64,000 bases of DNA, taken from the NCBI GenBank assembly GCA_905233695.1, contig CAJODN010000007.1:1-64000 (forward strand), given 5' to 3'. Positions 27,935-35,499 of this stretch are shown in pieces (the first letter of the stretch is position 1; every line of letters starts with the position of its first letter). This DNA comes from an uncultured Lachnospiraceae bacterium (GTDB taxonomy: Bacteria > Bacillota > Clostridia > Lachnospirales > Lachnospiraceae). The notes beneath the pieces were generated by a model that searched no databases, was not told the origin of the DNA, and saw only the letters and a program-made list of their open reading frames with translations. A program made the position numbers and the translations under genes.

Positions 27935-28531
27935 ATGATTGTAACTGAGATAGCAGATTACACCAAGACCAAAGTGAAGGTCTGTCTTGATAACAGGACA
28001 GACTTTCAGCTTTATAAGAAGGAAATTAATAAATATAATATTGTCGAGGGTGAGGAGATTACTAATTATGATGAGATTCTTAATGAGACTCTAATCCCCA
28101 GAGCCAAGAAGAGAGCGATTCATCTTATTGAGAAGATGGATAGAACCGAGTCGGATCTAAGAAGAAAGCTTATTAAGAACGGTTATCCGAAAGAAGCAAT
28201 AGACGAAGCCATAAGCTACGTTAAGTCGTATAACTACGTTAACGATAAGCGATATGCCTGTATGTATGTAAGGAATTACAGGGATAGTCGTACCATGAAC
28301 CGTATATCCGACGATATGTATCGTAAGGGGATTGATAAGGAGCTTATTATGTATGCTCTCGCTGAAGAATATACAACCGATGAAGAAGATTTAATAGATA
28401 CGTTCATAAGAAAGCGTAATTACAATAAAGATACAGCCACAATGAAAGAAAGGGACAAGATGTTCAGATTTCTCGCAGGAAAGGGCTTTGAACTTGATAT
28501 GATAAGGCGTCACTTGACATCTACTCTCTAA
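27935..28531 (+). CDS. recX: RecA regulator RecX
   Basis: 198-aa all-helical protein with the RecX three-helix repeats, for example AIHLIEKMDRTESDLRRKL at about 68-86 and YVKSYNYVNDKRYA at 102-115. RecX binds and limits RecA filaments. It lies 40 nt after recA behind AAAGGTG, so it is probably on the SOS transcript. Confidence 0.9.
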   Translation: MIVTEIADYTKTKVKVCLDNRTDFQLYKKEINKYNIVEGEEITNYDEILNETLIPRAKKRAIHLIEKMDRTESDLRRKLIKNGYPKEAIDEAISYVKSYNYVNDKRYACMYVRNYRDSRTMNRISDDMYRKGIDKELIMYALAEEYTTDEEDLIDTFIRKRNYNKDTATMKERDKMFRFLAGKGFELDMIRRHLTSTL

Positions 28532-28620
28532 AAGAGTAAAATTATAGCGTTGTAGTTTATGACTGTAATTTACATTTTATGTTATATGTACAATGAAAAT
28601 TAAATAAAGGAGGTGCTCTG

Positions 28621-30183
28621 GTGTCAATGGTTATTGTTACACTTATCATCGCTCTTGTGGCTATGGTTCTTGCTATTCTCGCAACAATCATCGTGACTAA
28701 GAATATTCAGAAAAAAGACGCTGCCAATAAGATTGACAGTGCTGAGAATAAAGCACGTGAGATTATTGATGATGCAGTTAAGACTGCAGAGGCTAAGAAG
28801 CGTGAAGCACAGATAGAAGCCAAGGAAGATGCGTTAAGACAGAAGAATGAGCTTGATAAAGAGATTCGTGAGCGAAGATCAGAGATTCAACGCAGTGAGA
28901 ACAGAATCACTCAGAAGGAAGAGAATCTTGATAAAAAGCAGAATCAATTAGAGAAGAGAGAACGCGATCTTTCACAGAGAGAGTCGAAGATAAACAAAGA
29001 AAAAGAAGAAGTAGCGAAATTAAACCAGCAAAGAGTACAGGAACTGGAGAGAATCTCAGGTCTAACCTCCACACAAGCAAAAGAACAATTATTAAAAGCT
29101 GTTGAAGATGATGTTAAAATTGATGCCGCTAAGCTTATTCAAGAGACATTAGCTCAGGCAAAAGACGAAGCTAATAAGAAGGCTCGCGACATTGTGGTTA
29201 CTGCAATTCAGAAATGTGCAGCTGACCATGTATCGGAAGTTTCAATTTCGGTAGTACCTTTACCCAGTGATGACATGAAAGGTCGAATTATTGGTCGTGA
29301 AGGAAGAAATATTCGTACATTAGAGACAATGACAGGTGTTGAATTCATTATTGATGATACACCGGAAGCAGTTGTATTGTCTGCATTTGATCCTGTTCGA
29401 CGCGAGATTGCTCGTGTTGCGTTAGAGAAGCTTATTGTAGACGGAAGAATCCACCCTGCTCGTATTGAAGAGATGGTGGAGAAGGCAACGAAAGAAGTTG
29501 AGACCAATATGAAAGAAGAAGGAGAGGCTGCTACCCTGGAAGTAGGTGTTAACGGTATTAATCCTGAGCTTGTTAAATTGCTCGGTCGTATGAAGTATCG
29601 TACAAGCTTCGGACAGAATGCTTTAAAGCATTCTATAGAAGTTGCGCATCTTGCCGGTCTTCTCGCAGGAGAATTGGGGCTGGATGTCAGGGTTGCTAAG
29701 CGTGCCGGACTTTTACATGATATCGGTAAGTCAATCGATCATGAGGAAGGTGCACAAGGCTCTCACGTACAGCTTGGAGCTGAGCTTTGTAAGAAATATA
29801 AAGAATCAGCTACAATTGTTAATGCCGTTGAGGCGCATCATGGAGATGTGGAACCGGAGACTCTTATTGCATGTATTGTTCAAGCTGCTGATGCTATTTC
29901 GGCTGCAAGACCGGGTGCAAGAAGAGAGACTTTGGAGACATATTCCAACAGATTACAACAGTTAGAGGAAATTACCAACGACTTTAAGGGCGTTGATAAG
30001 TCTTTTGCTATTCAGGCAGGTAGAGAGGTTCGTGTAATGGTTGTTCCTGACCAGGTAACGGATTCCGACATGGTTATTATGGCCAGAGATATATCTAAGA
30101 GGATTGAATCTGAATTAGATTATCCCGGACAGATTAAGGTTAATGTCATTAGAGAATCGAGAGTTACTGACTACGCGAAATAG
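28621..30183 (+). CDS. rny: Ribonuclease Y
   Basis: Membrane-anchored endoribonuclease that starts mRNA decay in Firmicutes. The 520-aa protein has an N-terminal membrane helix (about 2-24), a long coiled coil (about 30-180), a KH domain with [15 protein letters not shown], and an HD domain with [15 protein letters not shown] 28621 follows AAAGGAGG. Full length, all key residues present. Confidence 0.97.
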   Translation: MSMVIVTLIIALVAMVLAILATIIVTKNIQKKDAANKIDSAENKAREIIDDAVKTAEAKKREAQIEAKEDALRQKNELDKEIRERRSEIQRSENRITQKEENLDKKQNQLEKRERDLSQRESKINKEKEEVAKLNQQRVQELERISGLTSTQAKEQLLKAVEDDVKIDAAKLIQETLAQAKDEANKKARDIVVTAIQKCAADHVSEVSISVVPLPSDDMKGRIIGREGRNIRTLETMTGVEFIIDDTPEAVVLSAFDPVRREIARVALEKLIVDGRIHPARIEEMVEKATKEVETNMKEEGEAATLEVGVNGINPELVKLLGRMKYRTSFGQNALKHSIEVAHLAGLLAGELGLDVRVAKRAGLLHDIGKSIDHEEGAQGSHVQLGAELCKKYKESATIVNAVEAHHGDVEPETLIACIVQAADAISAARPGARRETLETYSNRLQQLEEITNDFKGVDKSFAIQAGREVRVMVVPDQVTDSDMVIMARDISKRIESELDYPGQIKVNVIRESRVTDYAK

Positions 30184-30208
30184 ATTGTTTTTTTACGCGA
30201 AACTATTT

Positions 30209-30237
30209 CAGCCGGCTGTATGATATGCAGCCGGCTG
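30209..30237 (+). terminator. Hairpin after rny, weak terminator
   Basis: CAGCCGGCTG occurs twice around a 9-nt loop; since the 10-mer is itself palindromic, the two copies form a perfect 10-bp stem. The following sequence (ATTTGTAT) has only a short T run, so termination may be partial. Confidence 0.55.
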
Positions 30238-30259
30238 ATTTGTATCTAAGGAGGATAGA

Positions 30260-30799
30260 ATGGATCACGTAATAGTTGAGAAAAGAAATCTGATTCATAA
30301 GGGAGCTATTGTAGATGTATATCAGGATGAAATGCTTCTTCCCAACGGCAGTCATGAGACATGGGACTATATTGAACACAGAATGGGTGCGGCATGCGTT
30401 CTTCCCGTCCTTGATAACGGTAAGATAGTTATGGTTAAGCAGTATCGTCATGCACTTGACAGATACACAATAGAAGTTCCCGCAGGGAGCCGTGACAGTA
30501 AGACAGAGGACACGCTTATCTGCGCTAAGAGAGAACTGGAAGAGGAGACAGGCTATACATCCGATAACATTACATTTCTGTTGTCTCTTAAGACTACTGT
30601 AGCCTTCTGTAATGAGTCAATTGATGTATATCTTGCCAAGGATCTGAAGCCCGGTAAGCAGCATCTTGACGAAGCCGAGGATATTAATGTGATGGAGATG
30701 GAGCTTGATGAGCTTCTCGATATGATATACGAAGGCAAGCTTCAGGATTCCAAGACTGTATCGGCAATACTCGCATACGCCGTTACTATGAGAAAATAG
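30260..30799 (+). CDS. Nudix hydrolase, ADP-ribose pyrophosphatase-like
   Basis: 179-aa protein with the Nudix box G-x5-E-x7-REUxEExGU seen as GSRDSKTEDTLICAKRELEE. The N-terminal part with IVMVKQYRHAL and VPAGSRD fits the ADP-ribose/NDP-sugar pyrophosphatase group (NudF-like), which hydrolyses ADP-ribose to AMP and ribose 5-phosphate. ATG follows AAGGAGG. Its 3' end overlaps the convergent aroE gene by 14 nt. Confidence 0.88.
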   Translation: MDHVIVEKRNLIHKGAIVDVYQDEMLLPNGSHETWDYIEHRMGAACVLPVLDNGKIVMVKQYRHALDRYTIEVPAGSRDSKTEDTLICAKRELEEETGYTSDNITFLLSLKTTVAFCNESIDVYLAKDLKPGKQHLDEAEDINVMEMELDELLDMIYEGKLQDSKTVSAILAYAVTMRK

Positions 30800-31658
30800 T
30801 GTTTTTAACTTTACTTACAGGCATATTCTGACCTGTCCAGAGCTTGAAGCTTCTTGCACCTTGATATAGCAGCATGTATTTTCCGTTAATATATTTGCAG
30901 CCGCATTCCTTGGCGTCAAGAAGAAGCTTTGTCATAGCCGGTTCATATATAAGGTCGCATACTGTGAGACCGGGTCTGAGAAGCGACTTATCTATTAACG
31001 TTGAGTCTTCGGTCATTCCCACAGGTGTAGCGTTAATAAGAATGTCATTCTCTGTAACCGCTTCTCTCAGGATGGTCGAATCTCCGATATCAATTACGTT
31101 AACGTCGCAGGGCGTTTTTTCTGACACTTTTTTTGAGAATTCAATTACACTGTCAATTGTCTTATTATGTCTCTTGGCAATTGTTATTCTGTGTGCGCCT
31201 TCTAACGCTAAGCTTACGATTATGGATTTGGCGGCACCTCCGGCTCCGAGAATCAGTATTTTCTTATCTGTTATATTTTCATCTATTTCTCCCAGAGAAT
31301 CGATAAAACCTGCCCCATCCGTGGTATATCCCACAAGTGATCCGTTTTCGGGAACGATTGTGTTGACAGAGCCTGATAGTTCAGACGATATATCAAGTCT
31401 GTCGATGTGGCTTATTATATCGGTCTTAAGTGGCATAGTAATATTAGCCCCGAGGAAATCTTCGCGTCTTATATATTCATCCACCGCGTCTATATGGATC
31501 TTATCTATATCTATAGCTTTGTATGTAGCATTGAACTTAATCTCATCGAAGCTTAGGTTATGCATTTTCGGGGAAATGCTATGTGCTACGGGAGAGCCAA
31601 AGAGGTATGCCTTTTTTTTATTGAAGATGGGTTTTCTCGGATTGTTTTCGATAACCAT
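30786..31658 (-). CDS. aroE: Shikimate dehydrogenase
   Basis: NADPH-dependent reduction of 3-dehydroshikimate in aromatic amino acid synthesis. The 290-aa product carries the substrate-site motif VAHSISPKMHN, the catalytic Lys in NITMPLKTD, and the nucleotide loop ILGAGGAAKS. I start it at 31658 because TAGGAGA precedes that ATG; the longer in-frame start at 31721 lies upstream of the predicted transcription start. Divergent from aroD-aroK, giving a three-gene shikimate cluster. Confidence 0.93.
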   Translation of the reverse strand: MVIENNPRKPIFNKKKAYLFGSPVAHSISPKMHNLSFDEIKFNATYKAIDIDKIHIDAVDEYIRREDFLGANITMPLKTDIISHIDRLDISSELSGSVNTIVPENGSLVGYTTDGAGFIDSLGEIDENITDKKILILGAGGAAKSIIVSLALEGAHRITIAKRHNKTIDSVIEFSKKVSEKTPCDVNVIDIGDSTILREAVTENDILINATPVGMTEDSTLIDKSLLRPGLTVCDLIYEPAMTKLLLDAKECGCKYINGKYMLLYQGARSFKLWTGQNMPVSKVKNTIFS

Positions 31659-31692
31659 AATTTCTCCTAACACTATATTTTTTATGCGTAAT

Positions 31693-31721
31693 ATGATACC
31701 ATAACTATCGTCGATTAACAA
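31693..31721 (-). promoter_or_regulatory. aroE promoter (minus strand)
   Basis: On the minus strand TTGTTA (31721-31716) and TATCAT (31698-31693) are 17 nt apart; transcription would start near 31686, about 28 nt before the aroE ATG. Confidence 0.5.
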
Positions 31722-31754
31722 AGTAATTAGTCTTAAATATCGGAAAGGACAATT

Positions 31755-32486
31755 ATGAGAATTAAAAATATTGATATAGAGAATTTTAAGCCTGTTGTAT
31801 GCGTACCAATTGTTGATACGACTATTAAGAGAAGTCTTGAGACAGCACGTATACTCACGCTTAAAAAGGTTAAGGTTATCGAGTGGAGGCTAGACTATCT
31901 TACGGAGCTAAGCGATAAGGATGCGGTAATAGAAGGTCTGAAGGAATTTTCAAAGATTTGCAAGGAAACTGTGACAATTGCGACAATTAGAACTAAGAGG
32001 GAAGGCGGTAAATGTGACTTTAACGAGTCGGAGATGGAACTCTTCCTGTCACTCATTGCCAACAGTAAAGCAGTTGACTTTATTGACGTAGAATATTTTA
32101 CATATGAGAGACCGAATAAGTTTATAGAGAGTCTTAAGGCACTTGGAGCCGGGGTTATATGCTCGAGCCACGATTTCGAAGAGACATTGGAAGATGAGAT
32201 GCTTCTTAATGTGTTAGAGGAAATGGACTTATCATCTTGTGATGCCGTTAAGATTGCGGTAATGCCGGAAAGTGCTACTGACGTAACAAGGTTTATGGAT
32301 GTATGTAATTCATTTGCGATGGAGACAGAGAAATTGTTTATCGCAATGTCGATGGGAGAACTCGGTATGGCTTCCAGGTTTTCGGGAAATGTGACAGGGT
32401 CAGCTATAACATTTGGCTCATATATGAAGAAATCTGCACCGGGACAGATTAATTATGAGAAGCTTAGAGAGATAGTGGAGAAGTAG
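31755..32486 (+). CDS. aroD: 3-dehydroquinate dehydratase, type I
   Basis: Forms 3-dehydroshikimate via a Schiff base. The 243-aa TIM barrel has EWRLDYL near the start, catalytic His in SSHDFEET and the Schiff-base Lys in DAVKIAVMP. Type I rather than the small type II enzyme. aroK begins 1 nt after its stop; aroE is divergent upstream. Confidence 0.95.
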   Translation: MRIKNIDIENFKPVVCVPIVDTTIKRSLETARILTLKKVKVIEWRLDYLTELSDKDAVIEGLKEFSKICKETVTIATIRTKREGGKCDFNESEMELFLSLIANSKAVDFIDVEYFTYERPNKFIESLKALGAGVICSSHDFEETLEDEMLLNVLEEMDLSSCDAVKIAVMPESATDVTRFMDVCNSFAMETEKLFIAMSMGELGMASRFSGNVTGSAITFGSYMKKSAPGQINYEKLREIVEK

Positions 32487-32487
32487 T

Positions 32488-32982
32488 ATGATTATATATC
32501 TTATAGGATTCATGGGTGTCGGGAAAAGCACGGTAGGAAAGGGACTATCAGAACGGCTCGAATATGAACTAATCGATACCGATGAATTAATTGAAGAAAA
32601 AGAGGGATTAAGCATCAGCTCTATATTCGAAAAAAAGGGTGAGGATTACTTTAGAGAATTGGAGACAGATACTATAAAGGAGTTATCTTCAAGTGATAAT
32701 ATCGTTGTATCGTGTGGTGGCGGGATTATTAAGAATGAGGAAAATGTTAAACTCATGAAGGATTCCGGAAGGGTAATTCTTCTTACGGCATCCCCTGAAT
32801 CCATATATGAAAGAGTGAAGGATTCGACTAACAGACCTTTGCTGGAAGGAAGGAAGAGTGTTGAAGGGATAAATGATTTACTTCTTGAGAGAAAAATGCT
32901 TTATGACCGGGCCTATACTGATAAAGTGTCGGCCGATCGCCCTGTAAATGAAGTGGTGGAGTCAATTATTCAATTATTCTGA
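32488..32982 (+). CDS. aroK: Shikimate kinase
   Basis: Phosphorylates shikimate. The 164-aa P-loop protein has GFMGVGKSTVG, the shikimate-binding DTDELIE, the VVSCGGGI motif and the lid arginine region STNRPLLEGR. Translationally coupled to aroD (1-nt gap). Confidence 0.95.
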   Translation: MIIYLIGFMGVGKSTVGKGLSERLEYELIDTDELIEEKEGLSISSIFEKKGEDYFRELETDTIKELSSSDNIVVSCGGGIIKNEENVKLMKDSGRVILLTASPESIYERVKDSTNRPLLEGRKSVEGINDLLLERKMLYDRAYTDKVSADRPVNEVVESIIQLF

Positions 32983-33022
32983 ACCGCATAAATACGTCAT
33001 TTCTCGGAGGAAAAATAAAAAG

Positions 33023-33063
33023 TTAATAATTTGTTAATAATTTTTAATAATTTGTTAATTGTT
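33023..33063 (+). repeat. Phased AT-rich direct repeats
   Basis: TTAATAATTT occurs at 33023, 33034 and 33044, with a diverged fourth copy TTAATTGTT at 33055. Start-to-start spacing of 11, 10 and 11 bp is about one DNA turn. The last copy overlaps the -35 box of the next promoter. This looks like a regulator-binding array or an intrinsic curve. Confidence 0.65.
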
Positions 33064-33077
33064 TTTTAACAATTTTT
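33057..33077 (+). terminator. AT-rich hairpin after aroK
   Basis: AATTGTT-TTTT-AACAATT followed by TTT. A weak terminator candidate; it overlaps the promoter assigned to the downstream locus, so one of the two readings may be wrong. Confidence 0.35.
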
Positions 33078-33087
33078 GTAGTATAGT
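33059..33087 (+). promoter_or_regulatory. Promoter of the pilin-like locus
   Basis: TTGTTT (33059-33064) and TATAGT (33082-33087) are 17 nt apart. Transcription would start near 33094 and give a leader of about 136 nt before the first gene. Confidence 0.5.
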
Positions 33088-33151
33088 ATTAGCACGTAAA
33101 ACGTATGCCAATATTCTTTATATAAATATTTGATATAGAAATGTAACTATA

Positions 33152-33206
33152 GACGGATGAATCTTTTCGTAGAAGTATGAAAAGGTTTGTTCGTCTTATT
33201 TTTATG
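33152..33206 (+). terminator. Terminator-like hairpin in the leader of the pilin-like locus
   Basis: A 17-bp unbroken stem with several G-T pairs (arms 33152-33168 and 33179-33195), a 10-nt loop, then TTATTTTTAT. It lies between the promoter and the first gene at 33230, so it can act as an attenuator. No known riboswitch class was recognised in the 60 nt before it. Confidence 0.65.
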
Positions 33207-33229
33207 TCTAAAAACAGAAGGGAAAAAAT

Positions 33230-33583
33230 ATGAATCAAATAGTAAAAACGTATATGACAATTTTTTTATTATTAATTATCGTCCTAGTCGGTGCCGGCCT
33301 AATACTATGCAGTCTTGATGCCCAGAGGGCAGAGAAGACTAACAGCGGATATGCTATGACAATTGCCGGTCATAATTATTCAGATGCATCAATTAATGCG
33401 TGCAAGAGCGAAGCATCGGGCAATGATTATGTGCTGTCGGTTAAGAAATATGATACCAATAGCGACGGGTATCCCGATGTATGCGAATGCATTTTGGAAT
33501 ATGATTATTCCCTGAAATTTCTGAATGCCGGCGAGGGAACGACTACTAATGATAAGCATCATTATTCGCGAATGATGGTGTAG
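33230..33583 (+). CDS. Small TadE/pilin-like membrane protein
   Basis: 117 aa. Residues about 8-30 are one hydrophobic helix (TIFLLLIIVLVGAGLILC) followed by an extracytoplasmic part with three cysteines and ending near KHHYSRMMV. This one-helix-plus-small-domain plan is like TadE/DUF4320-type minor pilins of clostridia; that is a by-eye match. First gene of a seven-gene co-directional set with good ribosome sites. Function unknown. Confidence 0.7.
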   Translation: MNQIVKTYMTIFLLLIIVLVGAGLILCSLDAQRAEKTNSGYAMTIAGHNYSDASINACKSEASGNDYVLSVKKYDTNSDGYPDVCECILEYDYSLKFLNAGEGTTTNDKHHYSRMMV

Positions 33584-33622
33584 TTGTTGTGTTTTGAATA
33601 TGTAACGGAAGGGGTGATTATT

Positions 33623-33733
33623 ATGAAATACACTATTGATGAATACACAGAAGCGATAGTAAGTGTTGCGATAGGAATGCTGCTTCTTTCTGCTATAGTA
33701 GCTTTTCTTATATATATTGTTGTTTTTGTCTAA
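33623..33733 (+). CDS. 36-aa membrane peptide, EY-motif family member 1
   Basis: Short ORF starting at ATG 33623 behind AAGGGG, ending TAA. The product starts MKYTIDEYTEAIV and continues as one hydrophobic helix to the end. Positions 7-8 (EY) and 12-13 (IV) match the starts of the next two genes, MRQIIEEYGEAIV and MKEILNEYGSTIV. The conserved ribosome site, spacing and paralogy make it a real gene in spite of its size. Flp pilins carry a similar EY near their helix start. Confidence 0.7.
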   Translation: MKYTIDEYTEAIVSVAIGMLLLSAIVAFLIYIVVFV

Positions 33734-33763
33734 CGGTAAATGTGTATTAAGAAAGGGAGAATG

Positions 33764-33907
33764 ATGAGACAAATAATAGAAGAATACGGAGAAGCGATTG
33801 TGGGTGTTCTTACAGCGCTTCTCATAATCGGAATAGGAATTTTTTTGTTTAGGCAAGGCGGAATAGTAGAACAGTTTTACAGTAGTGTCGCCGGAAATGC
33901 AATATAG
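33764..33907 (+). CDS. 47-aa membrane peptide, EY-motif family member 2
   Basis: Starts at ATG 33764 with AAAGGGAGA directly upstream (ATG 33761 is possible but too close). The product has MRQIIEEYGEAIV, a hydrophobic helix to about residue 29, and a polar tail of 18 residues. Paralogous to the 36-aa gene 30 nt before it and to the N-terminus of the 299-aa protein after it. Size and plan are like a mature Flp pilin, with no leader sequence to be cleaved. Confidence 0.75.
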   Translation: MRQIIEEYGEAIVGVLTALLIIGIGIFLFRQGGIVEQFYSSVAGNAI

Positions 33908-33922
33908 AAACGGAGTAATACT

Positions 33923-34822
33923 ATGAAAGAAATACTTAATGAATACGGAAGTACCATTGTAACAATTGTAATTGCTGTAATTATAGTAGTATTGCTCGGT
34001 GGACTTACCATAGGAAATGCAACGGGAATCATTGACATTTTCGGAAATAATGCTGAAAAATTGGCAGATACAGACGTTGCAGATACACAGTCCGCATCTG
34101 TTACGGTATTGAATGCTCAAGCGGCTGAGACTGTTCCCGAGCTTAAGGTTAAGGCCAATGCAACGGTTAATAAAGCAATAACCCTTAACGATTTATTCGA
34201 GGTAACAAATAATGTTAAGGATGTGGACTTGTCAGTGTCTGAGATAACCACAACCCTTAATGACAGCAGCACTGATGCTGCTTCAAACGGTCTTGTTACT
34301 TTGACGGGTAATAAGATACTGACATTTAAAAGTCCGGGAGAATACTATCTTACAATAGATATAAGGACTCCCTCACGACTTATGACTAAGACCTTTAAGG
34401 TTAAGTCGGTTGTGGAGCCTAAGTACGAATTCAGACAAATAAACAGAACGTGGTGGTTCTGTAAGGTTGATTTCAATGATATTACCAATTCGGAAGAGGT
34501 AACTCCTATACAGGGTTATCCTTATACATATCGCCGGGAAGAGTTTTCGCACTATGATGGTAATTCTCTTGGTGGTTACGAATGCACATTCAGATATGAC
34601 CCCGATCAGAATGTTGTGTTAATGAATGATACATCTTGGGGTTGGGATTCTATACATTGGACTTATGACGATAATTGGAATTTCAGATATATAACAAGAA
34701 GCGGGTATTATTGTGACAGAGATTATGATTACAGAATATCCGTAAACAGTATTAATAAAGAGACGGGTATTTGTCGGGGTTGCCCACCCGGCAGTTATAC
34801 AGTGATTAATCAAGCCGGTTAG
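33923..34822 (+). CDS. EY-motif family member 3 with extracellular Ig-like domain
   Basis: 299 aa. Begins MKEILNEYGSTIV, a membrane helix at about 10-32, then an outside part. Residues about 75-165 look like a cadherin/Ig-like beta domain (LTFKSPGEYYLTIDIRTPS). The rest is rich in Tyr, Trp and Asp (HYDGNSLGGYECTFRYDPDQ) with two cysteines near the C-terminus, and is not recognised. It looks like the same anchor as the two short peptides, with a large head fused. Confidence 0.7.
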   Translation: MKEILNEYGSTIVTIVIAVIIVVLLGGLTIGNATGIIDIFGNNAEKLADTDVADTQSASVTVLNAQAAETVPELKVKANATVNKAITLNDLFEVTNNVKDVDLSVSEITTTLNDSSTDAASNGLVTLTGNKILTFKSPGEYYLTIDIRTPSRLMTKTFKVKSVVEPKYEFRQINRTWWFCKVDFNDITNSEEVTPIQGYPYTYRREEFSHYDGNSLGGYECTFRYDPDQNVVLMNDTSWGWDSIHWTYDDNWNFRYITRSGYYCDRDYDYRISVNSINKETGICRGCPPGSYTVINQAG

Positions 34823-34855
34823 CTTTTCCGGGAATGTATTATAAAAGGAGAATTT

Positions 34856-35461
34856 ATGAAAAACGTTATATTCGGTATTGTAATTATTCTAATGGGACTT
34901 GTTATTACATTATCCGTACTAAGTGTTACGGGTGTTATGAATAGAGAAGTGGAGATTGAAGATGCCTTAAAGGAATCGGTTGAGAAAAGTGTAGATGCCT
35001 GCACTACGAGGAGAGGATACAGCCTTGATAATAACGACCAATTTGTAGCAGATCTACTCGCAGAACTCTCTAATGCCATAGAGAACGATTCTGATATTAA
35101 GATTGAGGTAATGGGCGTTGATAAGGATAAAGGATATATGTCTATTCGCGTCACGGAGTATTATAAAACCGCTATCGGAACGCCCAAGGTCGCTATGTGT
35201 GAGACGACTGCCTATGTTGATAAGAGTAATAATGTGGGGGCAAGTGTCGGCACCTCTACAATTACATTTATAGATAGCGATGGAGCATTTTTGGGACAAC
35301 ATACGCTTAGTGACGGGGAAAGCATTAAAGCCCCCATTACACCTTCAAAGCAGGGTAAGACATTCGTGGGTTGGGTTAATGCTGAGACAAATCAGAATGT
35401 AGGTATGAGTCTGGGCACGGCTAACAAGAATAATATTACATATAAAGCATTATATTCATAA
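34856..35461 (+). CDS. Pilin-like protein with InlB-type beta-repeat
   Basis: 201 aa. N-terminal hydrophobic helix at about 4-25 directly followed by a charged helix (REVEIEDALKESVEKSVDA), as in type IV-like pilins but without a Gly-Phe-x4-Glu prepilin site. The C-terminal ~65 residues (ITFIDSDGAFLGQHTL ... KTFVGWVNAETN) match the Listeria-Bacteroides/InlB B-repeat pattern with its G-x-x-F-x-G-W. Likely displayed outside. Ribosome site AAAAGGAG. Confidence 0.7.
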   Translation: MKNVIFGIVIILMGLVITLSVLSVTGVMNREVEIEDALKESVEKSVDACTTRRGYSLDNNDQFVADLLAELSNAIENDSDIKIEVMGVDKDKGYMSIRVTEYYKTAIGTPKVAMCETTAYVDKSNNVGASVGTSTITFIDSDGAFLGQHTLSDGESIKAPITPSKQGKTFVGWVNAETNQNVGMSLGTANKNNITYKALYS

Positions 35462-35499
35462 TAAGCGGAAGATGAAGAAAGCGAAAGGAGAAAGAAAAT

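Noticed and set aside
30786-31721. Longer aroE beginning at 31721
   Set aside because: The predicted minus-strand promoter places the transcript start near 31686, and ATG 31658 has the ribosome site and conserved N-terminus.
33094-33229. Cyclic-di-GMP riboswitch in the surface-locus leader
   Set aside because: The conserved GCAAACC and GGTAGGTAGC-like cores are missing; only the terminator-like hairpin is supported.
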